Counted from the stretch's first letter, positions 33,989 to 46,483 are shown. The stretch is 64,000 nucleotides of DNA from Endothia cerciana (GCA_026119935.1 JALRMH010000034.1:124001-188000), one strand, 5' to 3'. The notes: generated by a model not told the origin, from the sequence alone. A program made the numbers and translations.

Positions 33989-35367
33989 AGTCTGATGGTT
34001 TGGCTACTGCCGGAGTTTCGCCTGGGCCTTGTCCGAAGCCCACTGTACGAAAAGCAGCCAGAGGCTCGGTCAAAGTCCTGGGAGACAAGCAGCGACGAGT
34101 GATTTTGGCAGATGTCGACTTGGCAAGGCTGGAACGAGATAGTAGGTAGTGGAGAGAAGGAGAGGGGGAGAAGGGAAGAGGGGAAGGAAAAGGAGAGGAA
34201 GGGATAGACTCGCTCGCCTCCACAGAGCAGAACAAAAACGGCAAGGCTAACTATAGGACAAGGTCCCGATGCCACTCTTCGCGACCGGGAAGCTGAGCAT
34301 ATTGCTTGAATGGACCCCACGGATCTCGTGTCTCGCACCATTGGAAGCCCCAAGGCTGGTTTGGGGGCCGCCGGGAGAACACCTTCACAGGCAATCAAAC
34401 ACAGCAGACCAGGCTCGCTTGATGCCTGAGTGGGTCCACTATACGTCAGGAATCCGACTATTTCGTTGGAGGCAATTCAAAAGGAGCTTTGAAGCTCTGC
34501 CCACGACATGGTGAGGTTGGGGGGGGGGGGGGCGAGTGTCGAGGGAGAGCCGTTCGGATCCGGCCGCCCATCTATGGTTCACCTAGGTGTACACCTTGAA
34601 ACCCAGTTCTCCTCAAGCTTACAATGTCAGGCCGAACCCCCTGCCTCGAGAGAGGCCATGGCCAGCCTGAATTGGCCCTTCACCTAAGCATCTAGGTGGA
34701 TAGGCTTGGCTTTCTGGCCGTCCCTGAACTCGGCGTTGCGGCGGCTTTGCATGACAACCTTGGCTGAGATGAGGGCTGGAGGATATCTCCAATCTGATGA
34801 TTGCTGCATCTGCGTGATGCTGGCCCTCTGGGCGTGATGTTGGGCAACGAGAAGGCAGAAAGGGGAAGATATTGGGGGCGGGGGGTGTGAATACTTAAGC
34901 CTATCGAGAGGACGATGGTGGTTGCAGGTTATTGCTGACCTAAGCAGCCTTTTACCATAACGCGTGCTCCTGTTCCCCCCCCCCCCCAAGCCCCACCCCA
35001 ACCCACCCCTGCCACTGCCCTGAGGCGCGTCGCGTTGCCGTCCCCAGCTTCTGTAAATTTTCCCGCCTGCAGTTCGACGTCCTCACTTCGGGAACGACCG
35101 TGCCCATTATCACAACTTGCATTTACCACATCTGACAAGTGAACCACAGCTACGCAGCTGACCCGCCTGACGGTTTTGCATCCTGGAGACCACCGATTGA
35201 CCCCACAAATATATCCATCTGCCCGTCTCTATCGCGCCGACAGTTCGTCTCCCAGCCCGGCTGCACCCCGCTCTCGCGCACGCTGCACCACCAGCTCCAG
35301 AGTCCGGATCAGATCCCGCCCAGTCTCAACGGGCCACCACCACAAATCGCTGCCCACCAGACACGCA
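33989..35367. promoter_or_regulatory. Divergent promoter region
   Basis: A 1.4-kb spacer between the minus-strand surface protein and the plus-strand histone-fold gene. It contains a polypurine stretch (34140-34200, CT-rich in the sense of the minus gene), G13 (34520-34532) and C13 (34975-34987). No credible gene. Confidence 0.5.
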
Positions 35368-36716
35368 ATGCCGCCGGGCAAGAGCGACCCGCCTCGCAGG
35401 AGCGACGCGGCAGCCTCGGTCGCGAGATTCGTACCCCTAGAAGACGATCCTCCCACCCTAGCCCCGATGCCCACTCCTGCGCCGGCCCCGGCGCCGGCCC
35501 CCTCTCCAGCCCTCGCCCTCCCGACCATGGACACCTCGATGCCGCCCCCGAGCTTACCCCCTCCCGGATCCGCCCAGAACTCGGACGCTGTGGGCTTCAT
35601 CCCTAGGCCGGCCTCGGCCTCGGCCTCGGTGCCCTCCGTAGGCGGCGCGCCCTCGCAGACGACGCCGTCGGAGAAGGGCAAGGAGAAGGAGGAGAAGAGC
35701 GGTCCCGGTGGTCACCCGAAGGAGGCGGTCACCATCCCGATTGAGGTACGTACGGCTATATCGCTTCCCCCCCCCCCCCCGGTGTGGTTGAGGAGAACGC
35801 GCATCCGCTGATATAACGCGCCTCACCCTTTCTAGGAGCTACAACTACCGAAGTCCATCATCACACGGCTCGCCAAGGGCGTACTACCGCCCAACACGCA
35901 GATACAAGCGAATGCGATCCTCGCCATGACAAAGAGCGCAACGGTGTTCATAAACCACCTCGCAAACGCGTACGGACGATCACTTGCCACATCCTAAATT
36001 GCCGCGGCGTGTGCGCGGGGCGAGGCTGACGCATCAGACACACAGGGCCAACGAAGTCACGACGCTCCAGAGCAAGAAGACCATCATGCCCGCCGACGTG
36101 TTCCGGGCGCTGGACGATATAGAATACGGCTTTATGCGCGAGCGCGTGGAGGCCGAGTTCAACAGTGCGCAAACTCGCTTCCCCCCCTCTCCCTTCTTGT
36201 CGACAGCTACATCACCTGTATGCGAGGATCTCGCTGGCTGACTGGCCTTTCGGTGCAGAGTTCAATGAGACGCAGACGACCAAGCGCTCGGCCTATCGCA
36301 AGAAGGTAGCAGCCTCCAAGAAGGTACCCAAGGGCTCAGAGGAAGGCGCCGCCGATGTATCGATGGCAGGGACGGACGGCGACACCACGACCGCGGGCGC
36401 CGACACCACAATGAATTCTGTCGCGGACCCTACGGCAGGGGCGCAACACCGTGCGAAGAAGGCTAGGACGGATGGCAGCGGGCAGGGCGGCTCGGGGATG
36501 GATGTCGATGACGAGCTGAATGATGCCTCTGACCCCGAGTCTGTGCCCGACGAGGACGAGGAGGACGAGGAGGAGGAAGCGCAGGAGGAGGACGAAGAGG
36601 AAGAAGATCAGGACAGTGGCGGGGCCGGGGCCGGCGAGGAGGAGGATGAGCTTGAGGGGCGTGTGGACAGGCCGGATGAGGACGAAGCGCTTGACGACGG
36701 GAATCACAGCGATTAG
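35368..36716 (+). CDS. dpb4: DNA polymerase epsilon subunit D-like histone-fold protein, 4 exons
   Basis: A Dpb4/POLE3 (CHRAC17)-like protein, a histone-fold subunit of the replicative polymerase epsilon and of ISWI-type chromatin remodellers, in the nucleus. Exons: 35368-35745, 35836-35969, 36046-36164, 36259-36716; 362 aa, all phases consistent. The histone fold is encoded by exons 2 and 3 (about residues 127-210): ELQLPKSIITRLAKGVLPPN, AILAMTKSATVFINHLAN, AANEVTTLQSKKTIMPADVF, RALDDIEYGFM. The helix after the fold (KFNETQTTKRSAYRKKV) spans the third junction. The C-terminus is a long run of Glu and Asp, as in POLE3. The first 126 residues are a Pro/Ser/Ala-rich extension not found in short family members. 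An upstream in-frame ATG at 35176 exists, but 35368 gives the expected MPPGKSDPPRRS start. Confidence 0.88.
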
Positions 36717-39700
36717 GCGTTGATAGCCGGCGAAACGGGTATGCCTGGGCCTTGACCCGACCGATCACTCCGAGCTGAAGAATCCCTGCGAAGTGTGACC
36801 TCGAATCCGAGGACCTTGGCTCGCCGTTGAGGATGGAAACCCGATGAGAGAGGTCGGATCTTGCTTGCTCCAGTCACGCTCTTCACGGCAGGGGCGTGGG
36901 AGAAACCACACCCCGAGGTCACCTCAACAGAAAGACAACACGCAGCATTTGCAAGGTGAGGTGTACCCTGATAGAGTGAACCAGCTACAGCGCCCTGATC
37001 CACACCGGGCTGCTCTGGCCTCGGCCAGCGCGCTGGGTTGGCTCCTTCAGGTTGCGCTTCTGGCTATCAGCCTTGGATGGGACAATTTTTGCCCAACGGG
37101 AACCCGCTTTTGCAGCAACACGATCTTTTTGCTCCTCAAGTAGCTCGTCACAAGTGTCAGCAGAGGACAGCCCGCCTACGTGATACATGGGAGTGCATGG
37201 CCCCTTCTGGACGCCAAGCGACCCATGTGAAACCCCGGCCACGAGTGTCCCCTAGGCGTTCTGTGGGCAAAGAGTCTTTGCCCACAGGTTGATAGAGAGA
37301 TCTGTTGGGCGGCAAGCCATCTGCTGCAGCAAGAGAAGCAAAAGGCTGACTGAAGCTAATTGGAAAAGTTCATCTGGCAACCACGGATAGGGGAACGTGG
37401 TAGGAGAAGGCCCCGGAAGTCGTGGAACTGGAAGCGGATGTCATCGACGGTAGTCACATCGGGGGTTGTGCAGCTCGGGGTCAAGCTTCGTGGCTCTCTT
37501 GGCAACGTATAAGATGTGATCGGACTGATGATCGCCGTGCAAGGTTGGGCAGGGATTCAGCTTGGCGTCAATACAAGCACCTCATCTCGATCCTCGGAGT
37601 AATCACAGTAGCCTCCATGTGTGTGTGTGTGTGTGTGTGCGCGGGGGCGCGCATCAGTGGAGGTTAGAGATGAGAGGCGGTCCGCGGTCGCTGGGAAGCT
37701 GGCAAGGCTGGTAGAGAAGCAGTTGAAGTCGCGGGTGGAGAAGAACGGTCGTCCTGTCGTTGCAGCACGTGTGAGATGTCCCGGGCTCTTATTGGCTTCC
37801 TGAGTACGGGGGAAGCAATGGCCGACCCCCTGGCGACCCCCCTGTCCCCACTCCCGAGGTCCTTCCACCTCCCCCCTGCTAGCCTTACTACATAGTAGTT
37901 GTGCACCAGCTGAGGCCAGAAGGAGTAAGCAACGCAGACAGGGAATGCGGGAGGCGCAGGAATGGGGCAGGGGGGCAGGTGGCAGGGGTGGATATCTCCA
38001 GATTTTCCGATTCTGACCGTCAACGGCTGTCGCCCTCTTTCGTCACTCACATTCACCAAACAAACCTGTACGGGAGAGAGATCAACCCTGTCTACCGCTC
38101 CACGCGTGGGGCTCGGCGTCAGTCGTACGAGGAGGATCGGTTCACCGTTGCCATCACAGCATGGGGACCTCCCCTCTTATGTGATACCGAGGTCATACAG
38201 TCTGGCAGTCAGCCAGCCTGGCCGTCAAGCAAGCGACGGCTGGGACCCATCGCGATATGGCCAGTCACCCGCGGCATGTCTCAGGCAGGTTAGTAGGCGG
38301 CCCGCGGATGTTACGGTCTTACCAAGGGGCCGGGACTGATGGTGCTCGAGAGGGATCACAGGATGGGACGGACTGGATCCATCATGAAGGAAGGTGGACG
38401 TTCTGACGTCTGGGGCCTGTACTACATGTCATAGTAGTCCTACTGTGGTAGAGTCCTGTGGATGGAGCACCTGTCGATCCTTCGGGCTGGTTTAGACCCT
38501 ATTGGAGACCAACCCAGATTGTCCATTGAGAGCACGTTGCCCGGCAGCGTGCCACGTTGACAGGACGTGGTGGCTATGGCACCTGAAAAGAGAAGAATCC
38601 ATCAACAGCTGACCAGGTGAGCTTCAATATTGGGGGGCCGTACTCCCCTCCTGGTGATCTTCAAGCATGGTCCACATGCACAAGGGGTTGCGACTCCCAG
38701 ACAGGGACACCGAGGAGCTTGGGCAATGGCAGAACGCATACTACCATGCGTGTAGCGCATGAAAAGCATATGCCGTTCACCGGACATGACAGTACTGGCC
38801 GTGGGCAGAGTACGTCCGTAGTGACTACCTGCCAAGTAGATCTGCAGTGGTCCTGCTAAGAAGCTTAACTCCTCGCGGCAGGTCTTGGCAGCTCGCGTGG
38901 TAGCCGTGACCGCCGGCCACTATGTCGCCGCTAGCACGAACTACATGTGGTTTACTCGAGAAGTTTTCGCCATGTGGTATTTTCGTATTTTCCCGTCTCT
39001 CAGGTAGGGGGCGCCGTCTTAGACACAGCCGTTGGCCGGTCTGAATTTTTTTTAATTTTTTAATTTTTTTCCCTACTTTCTTCTCGATCCGGCTGGCTCG
39101 AGCTTAGGCTCAATCGGCACTGCGCTTCCACCTGTCCCCCTCCGGAGGTATCTCTAGGCCCATCTTTTTTTTCTTTCTTAATTTTTTTTTCTCTCCCTAC
39201 GGGGAGGGGAGGGCCTTCAGTCCCAGTTCCGCCCGCTTTCTCTTCTCAGCTCGATCAGCCTAACTGACCGAGGTCTTTTTCGAGCCTCCTGCACCTGATC
39301 TACCTTTTCTCCCCTTCTCCGTCTCCTTGTCTCGGTACCAGTACGCCCACATCGTGTTCCTTCGTCACAAGGTCTCCACCTCTGGTTTCGCCATCGCGGC
39401 GCACTTCGCTCGATCTTGCCTCTCCCTCGGCCGTCGGTGTCCCCATAATTGTCGATTTTGGTGGTTTTTTTTGTCGACTTATCCTGCCCGTTCAGGGTGG
39501 GACCGCCCCCCGTGGGGCCGCCCCCCCCCCCCTGCACCCTGATCTTCAACCTCGCAGGACTACCAGGCTCGACAGCCCACGCACCATCGTCCAGGGTCCT
39601 TTAGTGACTGGCTGCATCCGCAAGGTTTCTTGGATTTTTCCTCCCATGCCACCTAGGGTCGGTCTCTTTTAAAAGCCGTCTCCTCCTCCATCCCAACCTC

Positions 39701-39892
39701 ATCCTGCCTCCTCCTGTTCGAGCTCTGCAGTGAACAAAAACACTCCTGTGCGGCTTCTCTCAGCCCTACCCACCGCATCCTGTGAGGCTTTTCAGTAAGC
39801 CCTTCACGACCATCCTCTATCCTCCCACGAGAAGTTGCCACAGAGGACGCACTTTGTCTCCTCCCTTCTCGGTCTCGCAATCAGCCGCAGAG
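36717..39892. other. Intergenic region upstream of the MFS transporter
   Basis: A 3.2-kb spacer between two plus-strand genes. It contains a GT repeat (37617-37643), palindromic TACATAGTA-like motifs near 37885 and 38418, T/A-rich tracts (39045-39075, 39165-39195) and C12 (39521-39532). The last 700 bp is strongly CT-rich, as in the leaders of highly expressed fungal genes, and probably holds the transporter promoter and 5' UTR. No credible gene. Confidence 0.55.
37617..37643. repeat. (GT)n dinucleotide repeat
   Basis: Alternating GT ending in GCGCG, about 27 nt, intergenic. Confidence 0.88.
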
Positions 39893-42029
39893 ATGTCGCA
39901 GTATCTCGAGCACGAACGACACCACCAGCCATCCGTCGGCCAGATCCCCGTGCCTCACGGCCCGGAGACCGGTGACGAGACCTACCAATTCCCAACACAT
40001 AATGGCTTGACTTCCCAGGAGGAGCGTGAGATTTTCGGCTATCTCACCCACCCGGACGACTCCTACACCCCCGAGGGTGTCTACTGGGCCGACCTGCCAC
40101 TGCGTCAGCGTGTCTCTTTCGTCAACAAGGTCAACAACATTGAAGCCAAGAAGGAGCTGTCCTCGATCGGCCGCATGTTCAAGAAGGACCCTCTGAGCCC
40201 TCTCAGCTGGTACTGGCACAACGCTATCCTGCCTGGTGCCGGTCTTGGTCTTGAGGGCTACGTCCTGTTCTCTATTGGAAATCTGAGCTCCTATTTCGCC
40301 AAGACCGACAACTGGAAGGACTGCTGGAACACCGCCTCTGTCGACGGAGAGTGCAACATCAACTGGGTTGCTGCTGTTACATACCTGGAAATCATTGGTA
40401 TCATGTGCGGTCAGATCGCCGTCGGTGTAAGTGAAACTTAGTACTACTAGGACCTGGTCCAAGCACAACACGCAAGTAACAGAACGTGCGCTGACCTTGA
40501 CCCCCCCCCCCCCCTTTCTATAGCTCATTGGTGACTGGGTCGGCCGCCGATGGGGTCTGATTCAGGACGCCCTCATCATGGTCCTGGGCCTGATTATGCT
40601 TACCGCATCTTGGGGCACCAGCCTCGAGGGTTGGGTCATCTGCTATGCCTGGTCGCTTTTCATCTATTCCTTCGGTGTCGGTGGTGAGTACCCTATGACG
40701 GCTACCTCGTCCATGGAGAACGCGGTCGGAGCCGGCAAGGTCTCGACCCGCGAAGACCGTCTGCACCGTGGCCGCAAGGTCACCTCCGCCTTCCTGATGC
40801 AGGGCTGGGGTCAGCTTGCCAACCAGGCACTGCTCATCATCCTGCTGCTCATCTTCCACCACGGTGACGGTAACCCACCTTACGGCACCGAGAGCACCCA
40901 GGTCGTCTTCCGCCTGTCGTTCGCCATCCCCGCCGTCGGCACCTTGTGGCTCGCCTACTACCGTGCCTACAAGATGCCCTATGCCTCCCGCCAGCTGCAG
41001 ATCGCCAAGAAGAAGAGCAACGTGACGGGCTACGACATCAACTCACTACGCCTGACATTTAAGTATTTTGGCGGCCGTATCATCGCCACTGCCGGCGCCT
41101 GGTTCTGCAACGATGTCTTCTTCTACGGCAACAAGCTGTTCCAGTCCTCCTTCATCGACGTCGTGACCGACGACTCGAGCTCCATCATGACCACATGGGT
41201 GTGGAACCTGTACAACGTTATCGTGGAGTTGGTGGGCTACTACCTGGCGTCGTTCCTGATCGACAATAAGCTGTATGGTCGCAAGAACATGCAGCAGATC
41301 GGCTTCCTCGTGTGCTTCCTGTGCTTCGTCATCCCGGCCTTCAAGTACAAGTACTACTCTTCCGCAGATGGCATTCACTCCTTCCAGGCCATGTACTACC
41401 TGTCGTCCTTCTTCAATCAGTTCGGCCCCAACGCCGTCACCTTCCTCGTCGCCGGCGAGGTGTTCCCGACGCCGGTTCGCGCCTCCGCCCACGGGTTCTC
41501 CGCCTGTATCGGCAAGGCTGGTGCTCTGCTGGCCGCCATTCTCTACAACTACATCGGCACTCAGATGCGCTTCTACGTCGTGCCCTGGTTCGGCCTGGCG
41601 GGCATGCTGCTCACTTTTATCTGGCTCCCCGACACGACAGGTCTCGACCTCAAGGAGCAGGAGCGCCGGTGGCAGTACATCCTGAACGGGAAGGAGGAAG
41701 AGTATCACGGCATCGCTGTGCACCCGCAGCACTTGAGTTTGTGGGAGCGCATGCGCGGCGTGGGTAAGCACTACAACCCAGAGCTTGACCTCCAGCAGAA
41801 GGTCAGCGACCTCCGCAGGGACTGGGAGGCGCAGGAGGCAGAAAGGCGCGAGAAGGAGGTGAAGGGCGAGCCGACGCTCATGGATAACGAGTTCACAGAG
41901 GAGGCGCACAACTACTTCCAGCGCACGAGCTCTAATACGGCGTCGGGCGGGGTGTTGAGCGGCGACAAGCTGAGAACTGAGAGTGCGGATGGCAGCAACA
42001 GCCCCGACGAGAAGGCTGGGAGTATTTAA
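39893..42029 (+). CDS. MFS transporter, phosphate:H+ symporter family (Pho84/Git1-like), 2 exons
   Basis: A plasma-membrane proton symporter of the major facilitator superfamily, likely carrying inorganic phosphate or glycerophosphodiesters such as glycerophosphoinositol. Exon 1 39893-40426, intron 40427-40523 (97 nt, GTAAGT...TATAG, containing C14), exon 2 40524-42029; 679 aa. Visible features: a hydrophilic N-terminus of about 95 residues, GAGLGLEGYVLFSIGNLSS (TM1), the MFS loop 2-3 motif GLIGDWVGRRWGLIQDA formed across the splice, and GVGGEYPMTATSSMENA in TM4. Pho84 has GGDYP here; GGEYP is closer to the Git1 branch. VAGEVFPTPVRASAHGFSA lies near TM10. The C-terminal tail of about 120 residues is acidic and Ser-rich. 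About 12 membrane spans are apparent. The start context is CAGAGATGTCG. Confidence 0.9.
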
Positions 42030-43010
42030 GATAAAAAGCGTGGCCATGAGGTCAGGAAAGTAAATAAGAAGTCATTCCCTTATCTATTGATTACTTGTCT
42101 TCGCTTGGATAGGCGGCGGCGCAATACCTGGTTGTTCTTAATGCACTCGCACCTTCATAGCACAGTGTTTTCTTCACCACGTGATACCCGCAGCTTATGA
42201 TAGAGACTTGACTGCAAAGGCCTGTGACGAATACAAATAATCATGATGAAAACGGGCCTGCATACGTCAAACACGTCCCCTCGTCTCGAGTCGCGACCTT
42301 CGTCAATCCGGTTGAGGAGTTATTGAAGCTAACTCGCCGCAACTATGATATTGTGGTCCATCAATAATTTGAGGATCGTGCCGAAGAATACCCAGCACCC
42401 ACCCAAGAGGGGATAGCATCAAGCAGAGGTATGCATCGGGAGAAGTTCATGCGATCCAGCACAGTCAAGTTCTATAGGGCCAAAGAATCAACACCATCTG
42501 AGAGGGTTGAGTCTCAAGTGGGAGTTGTTGTGGTCCAGGCAGAATCATCAACAACCTTGGAGTGAAGTGATAACCACTTGTTGATGATGAGTAATTCGCA
42601 CCAGAACGTCACATACCCTAAAGAAAGATGCGGTCGTAGTTATTCTTTATCCTCTCCTTACGGGGAGGGCCGGGTGGCAGGGTGGTGGTGGTTTTTTTTT
42701 TTCCTTTTTCTCTTCCTTTTTCTCGGCTTTGGGGCAAAAGGGGGGGGGGGGTGGCTCAGTGACTATCTGGGACCCTAACCCCTCCCAACAGGTGGCCCAA
42801 GCTTTCCCGTCTTGCCCCCACTAGGCGCCAACCCCACCAAAAGTTCAATTTTGGCTCGAATTTCCCAAACCGACTTCGAGAACAATCAGAACAGGACAAG
42901 CCCACCATAGTTGGACCCATTCGTGGCTCGACCACAACCAACACGGCCCCCCCTTTTCAACACAGAATCACAAAAATAGCCTTTCATCACAACAAGGAGA
43001 GACAGACGAC
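42030..43010. other. Intergenic region between transporter and eIF3d
   Basis: A 980-bp spacer. It contains a T-rich tract (42690-42722) and G12 (42740-42751), then the CA-rich leader of eIF3d ending in ACAAGGAGAGACAGACGAC before its ATG. No gene. Confidence 0.6.
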
Positions 43011-44969
43011 ATGACTTCCTCGATCGCCGACCTCATCTCGGCACTGCCCGACGGCGATGGATGGGGCCCTACAATCACCACCGAAACCACCCTCGATGGC
43101 GTGCCGTACGCACCTTTCTCCAAGGGCGACAAGCTGGGCCGTATGGCTGACTGGACTGCCGACGGAAAGGATGGGCGTGACGGACGTGGTGGACGGAATC
43201 AGTACAACAGGAATTACCGAGGTGCGCTGCTCCCATCGTCAAACCTGCTCCGGCGCTACTGGCCCTCGGGCAACCATCTCCTCATACTGACTTGGCCCCG
43301 TCGTACATAGACCAACAGACTTATGGCTTCAACTCTGCCTCCATCTTTGCGGCTCCCGCCGTCGAGCAAGACGAAGCCTCCTTCTCCGTCGTCTCTAATG
43401 TTCGCGACACCCCAAAGTCTCGCTTCGGCCGCGGCGCCGTCTTCACCCGTGGCGGCCGCGGCCAGCGAGGCGGTGCTCGCCAGGACGGACGCGGTGGAGG
43501 ACGGCAACAGCAGACCCGCACGGGACGCGGTGGGTACGATGGTGGGCGCGGCGGGCGTAACAACCAGGGCGGTGGTCGTGGTGGCCGTCGCTTTGGTTGG
43601 AAGGACTACGACAAGCCTCAGCGCAACCGCGATGCTTCGATCAACATCCGTCCGGATTGGAAGCTGTTGGAGGAGATCGACTACAACCGTCTAAGCAAGC
43701 TGAACCTGGACGCCGACGAGGGCGAGGATGTCGACAGCTACGGCTTTGTCTACTACTACGACCGCAGCTACGACAAGCAACCTGTCAAGACCGCCGAAAA
43801 GAAGCTCAACTTGCTCGACCGCGCCGCCTACAACGTCACGACCTCGTCAGACCCCGTCATTCAGGAGCTGGCCGAGAAGGACGAGGCGACCATCTTCGCG
43901 ACCGACAGCGTGCTGTCCATGCTCATGTGCGCGCCACGGTCCGTCTACCCTTGGGATATCGTCATCGTCAAGCAGGGCAACAAGGTCTTCCTCGACAAGC
44001 GCGATAACGCCGCGCTTGACATGGTCACCGTCAACGAGAACGCTTACGACGCCCCGCTTGAGGCATCCGAGGGCTCCAAGGAAAGCATCAACCAGCCCGC
44101 CGCACTGGCCGAGGAGGCCACCTACATCAACCACAACTTCGCCAACCAGGTGGTGCTGGAGAACCAGTCCAACAAGGTCGAGATGGCCCACGGCAACCCC
44201 TTCTACGATGCCGCTCACGAGACAGAGCCGCCCGCCTCCAAGGTTTACAAGTACCGCAAGTTCGACCTGTCGACCAATGACGAGGACCCCGTGTACCTAG
44301 TGGTCCGCGCGGAGCTTGATGCCGTGCAGAAGAACGCCATCAACGGTGAGGACCAGTTCCTCACCGTGCACGCGCTCAACGAGTTCGACAACAAGGCGCA
44401 GGGAAGCGGCGGCGCTCTCGACTGGCGCAGCAAGTTGGTATCGCAGCGCGGTGCGGTCGTGGCGACCGAGATGAAGAACAACTCGTGCAAGCTGGCGCGG
44501 TGGACGGTGCAGAGTATCTTGGCTAAGGCGGATGCTATGAAGGTTGGGTGAGTCTCGCTATCCTTTTATTTTTTTATTTTTTTCTCCTCACACCGTGATC
44601 TTGTCCTACCATCCCGTGTTCCCCTCCAGTCCCACGTATAGCCCCCCGAGGAATACCAGTTGGCTGACCCTCTCTAGATTCGTCTCTCGAGCCAACCCCA
44701 AGGCCAACGACAAGCACGTTATCCTGGGCGTCATAGGGTGGAAGCCCCGGGATTTCGCCAACCAGATGAACCTGTCCCTGTCCAACGGCTGGGGCATCGT
44801 GCGCACCATCTGCGACTTCATTCTCAAGGCCGGTGACGCCGCCGACGCCAAGTACGTCCTCGTCAAGGACCCCAACAAGAGCATCCTGCGCTTGTATGAG
44901 GTGCCCGCCGGTAGTCTGGATGAGGAGGGGGAGGAGGCCCAGGTTGAGGCGGTCGAGGAGGATGAGTAG
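43011..44969 (+). CDS. eIF3d: Eukaryotic translation initiation factor 3 subunit D, 3 exons
   Basis: eIF3d is a subunit of the eIF3 complex, which loads mRNA onto the 40S ribosome; it has cap-binding activity (Moe1 in fission yeast). Exons: 43011-43221, 43311-44547, 44678-44969; introns 89 and 130 nt; 579 aa, matching the usual length of the family. The conserved N-terminus (DGWGPTITTETTLDGVPYAP) and YGFNSASIFAAP region are followed by an RGG-rich segment (about residues 110-150; GGRGQRGGARQDGRGGGR). The core then runs INIRPDWKLLEEIDYNRLSK, APRSVYPWDIVIVKQGNK, HGNPFYDAAHE and VLGVIGWKPRDFANQMNL-type blocks, ending in an acidic tail. All splice phases agree (G|AC, GG|A). Confidence 0.97.
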
Positions 44970-45495
44970 CGTTTTGGACTGAAAGACGTAGGAGGTGGGG
45001 CCGGCGGGCCGGGTTCATAGACAAAATGACTGGAGCACTTTCTATTCTCTATCCTGTGTGTCCACCTGGTGCTCTGGTATTCGCAGTGTCGGAACCTGCC
45101 CGGCTGTTGTTGTCCACGACATGTTGTTTGGATATCGAGCATGGCTGCTATTTTCATCTTCAGGGTAGCTCGCCCTCGACCATCGCCAAGTCCTCAACAA
45201 GGTGAGCTCTAACAGATGCCAGAAGAAATTTTGAAGGGACAGGGCCTTGCCTGAGAAACCGGAGTTACCCTGAGGCTTTGGAATGGGATATCGCTGTTGA
45301 AGAAGGCTAGTCCATCCTGCAGAATATTGGTCCCTTGGGCATCACTCGGGACGGGCGGTTCTGAGGACTTAGCCCTGGGCAATTTCGGTGAAGTCTGCCT
45401 AGATAGATGGAGCAAATACGATTAGATCTATTGACCAGGTTGATTGGACTCTTGAGAAGACCTCCAGTCCTCTTGTAACCTAGGAATACACATCC
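44970..45495. other. Convergent intergenic spacer
   Basis: 526 bp between the 3' ends of eIF3d (plus) and the WSC-domain gene (minus). It presumably holds both 3' UTRs. No gene or repeat seen. Confidence 0.6.
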
Positions 45496-46483
45496 CTACG
45501 AGTGTATGTCATGAGATGGTAGCTCCGATGGTCTTGTTTCTGACGGTAACTCCCCCACGACGCGATCATCCGCCTTGAAGTGTGATGCAAAAGGGACGGC
45601 CGACGTCTTGTCCATGGTTGCTGATAGCTCCTTGGCTTCGGTGGGTTGTCTGGCCCTCCGGTGGCGCAATACCAACAAAACTACCCCTCCGAGTATCAAT
45701 GCCATTGCCGCCATCGCACCGACCGCAACCCCGGCGATTGCCCCATTGCTCAGGCTAGTACCCGCACCAGAACTCCCGGAAGCGGTCTCAGCACCCCCAG
45801 TCGAGGTCTGAACTGCCGCGTTGTCGCTCGTGGCCGAAGCAGCCGAGCTTGTGCTGTCCTCCACCAATGACTGCCTCGACGCCGTAGCTTGTCGCTGTAA
45901 CACCGCCCGCCGGCGACACGGCGCTGCCAGAAGTGCCGCTCACGATCGCACCCGAGCCTGTCGCGGTGTACATGTACACGTTGATGTAGCCATCGCCACC
46001 ACCACACAGATCCTGCGCGATGGCCGGGCATGACAAGCTGCAGAGCGGCGCGGCCACGGTGTCGGTCGTCGCGACGGCAAGGGTGCTGCCGCAGAAGCAT
46101 TGACTAGTATCTTCGACGCCGAAGAATCCCGTATAGCTCTCTAGCCTTGAGCATGAGTGCTGACAGGACGACGGATTGTTCCCGGTCTGGGTCCAGAAGG
46201 CCTTGCCATCGAGGAGCCGGGACGAGGCCGGGTCGAAGAAGCAGCCGAGGTAGCTGTGGTCGGCGACGGAGGCTACTGTGGGGGCGGCACGGCGGAGGAG
46301 CTCTAAGTTAAGACCCCAGGCACCTGTCGGGGCTGGAGGGCTGAGATGATGGGCACTATGTGGTATCGAGGTTGCAGAGGTCGGGCGAGGTGTGAGGTTC
46401 CGAGCGTTGGTAGTCAATGTGAGTAGTGGTAAGGAGATGGGAATCGGAGCAAAATGATAGCAGCTTGACAGCTTGGTCGCCAT
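45496..46483 (-). CDS. WSC-domain single-pass membrane protein, 2 exons
   Basis: A candidate cell-wall sensor or adhesin of the WSC type at the plasma membrane. Exon 1 46483-45944, intron 45943-45871 (73 nt, donor GTGAGC, acceptor GGCAG), exon 2 45870-45496; 304 aa, phase 0. A hydrophobic N-terminus (about residues 8-25) can serve as signal peptide. The WSC domain (about residues 66-165) has the expected cysteine spacing: YLGCFFD, SCQHSCSRL, GVEDTSQCFCGSTL, PLCSLSCPA, DLCGGG, ending VYMYT. A Ser/Thr/Ala stalk, a helix (GAIAGVAVGAMAAMALILGG, about 215-240), RHRRARQ and a short tail with RPSELPS follow. The intron model replaces two overlapping frames that otherwise look frame-shifted. An upstream in-frame Met at 46522 is possible. 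Confidence 0.85.

Noticed and set aside
41046..42047. 333-codon minus-strand frame
   Set aside because: It is antisense to the transporter coding sequence and has no recognisable domain.
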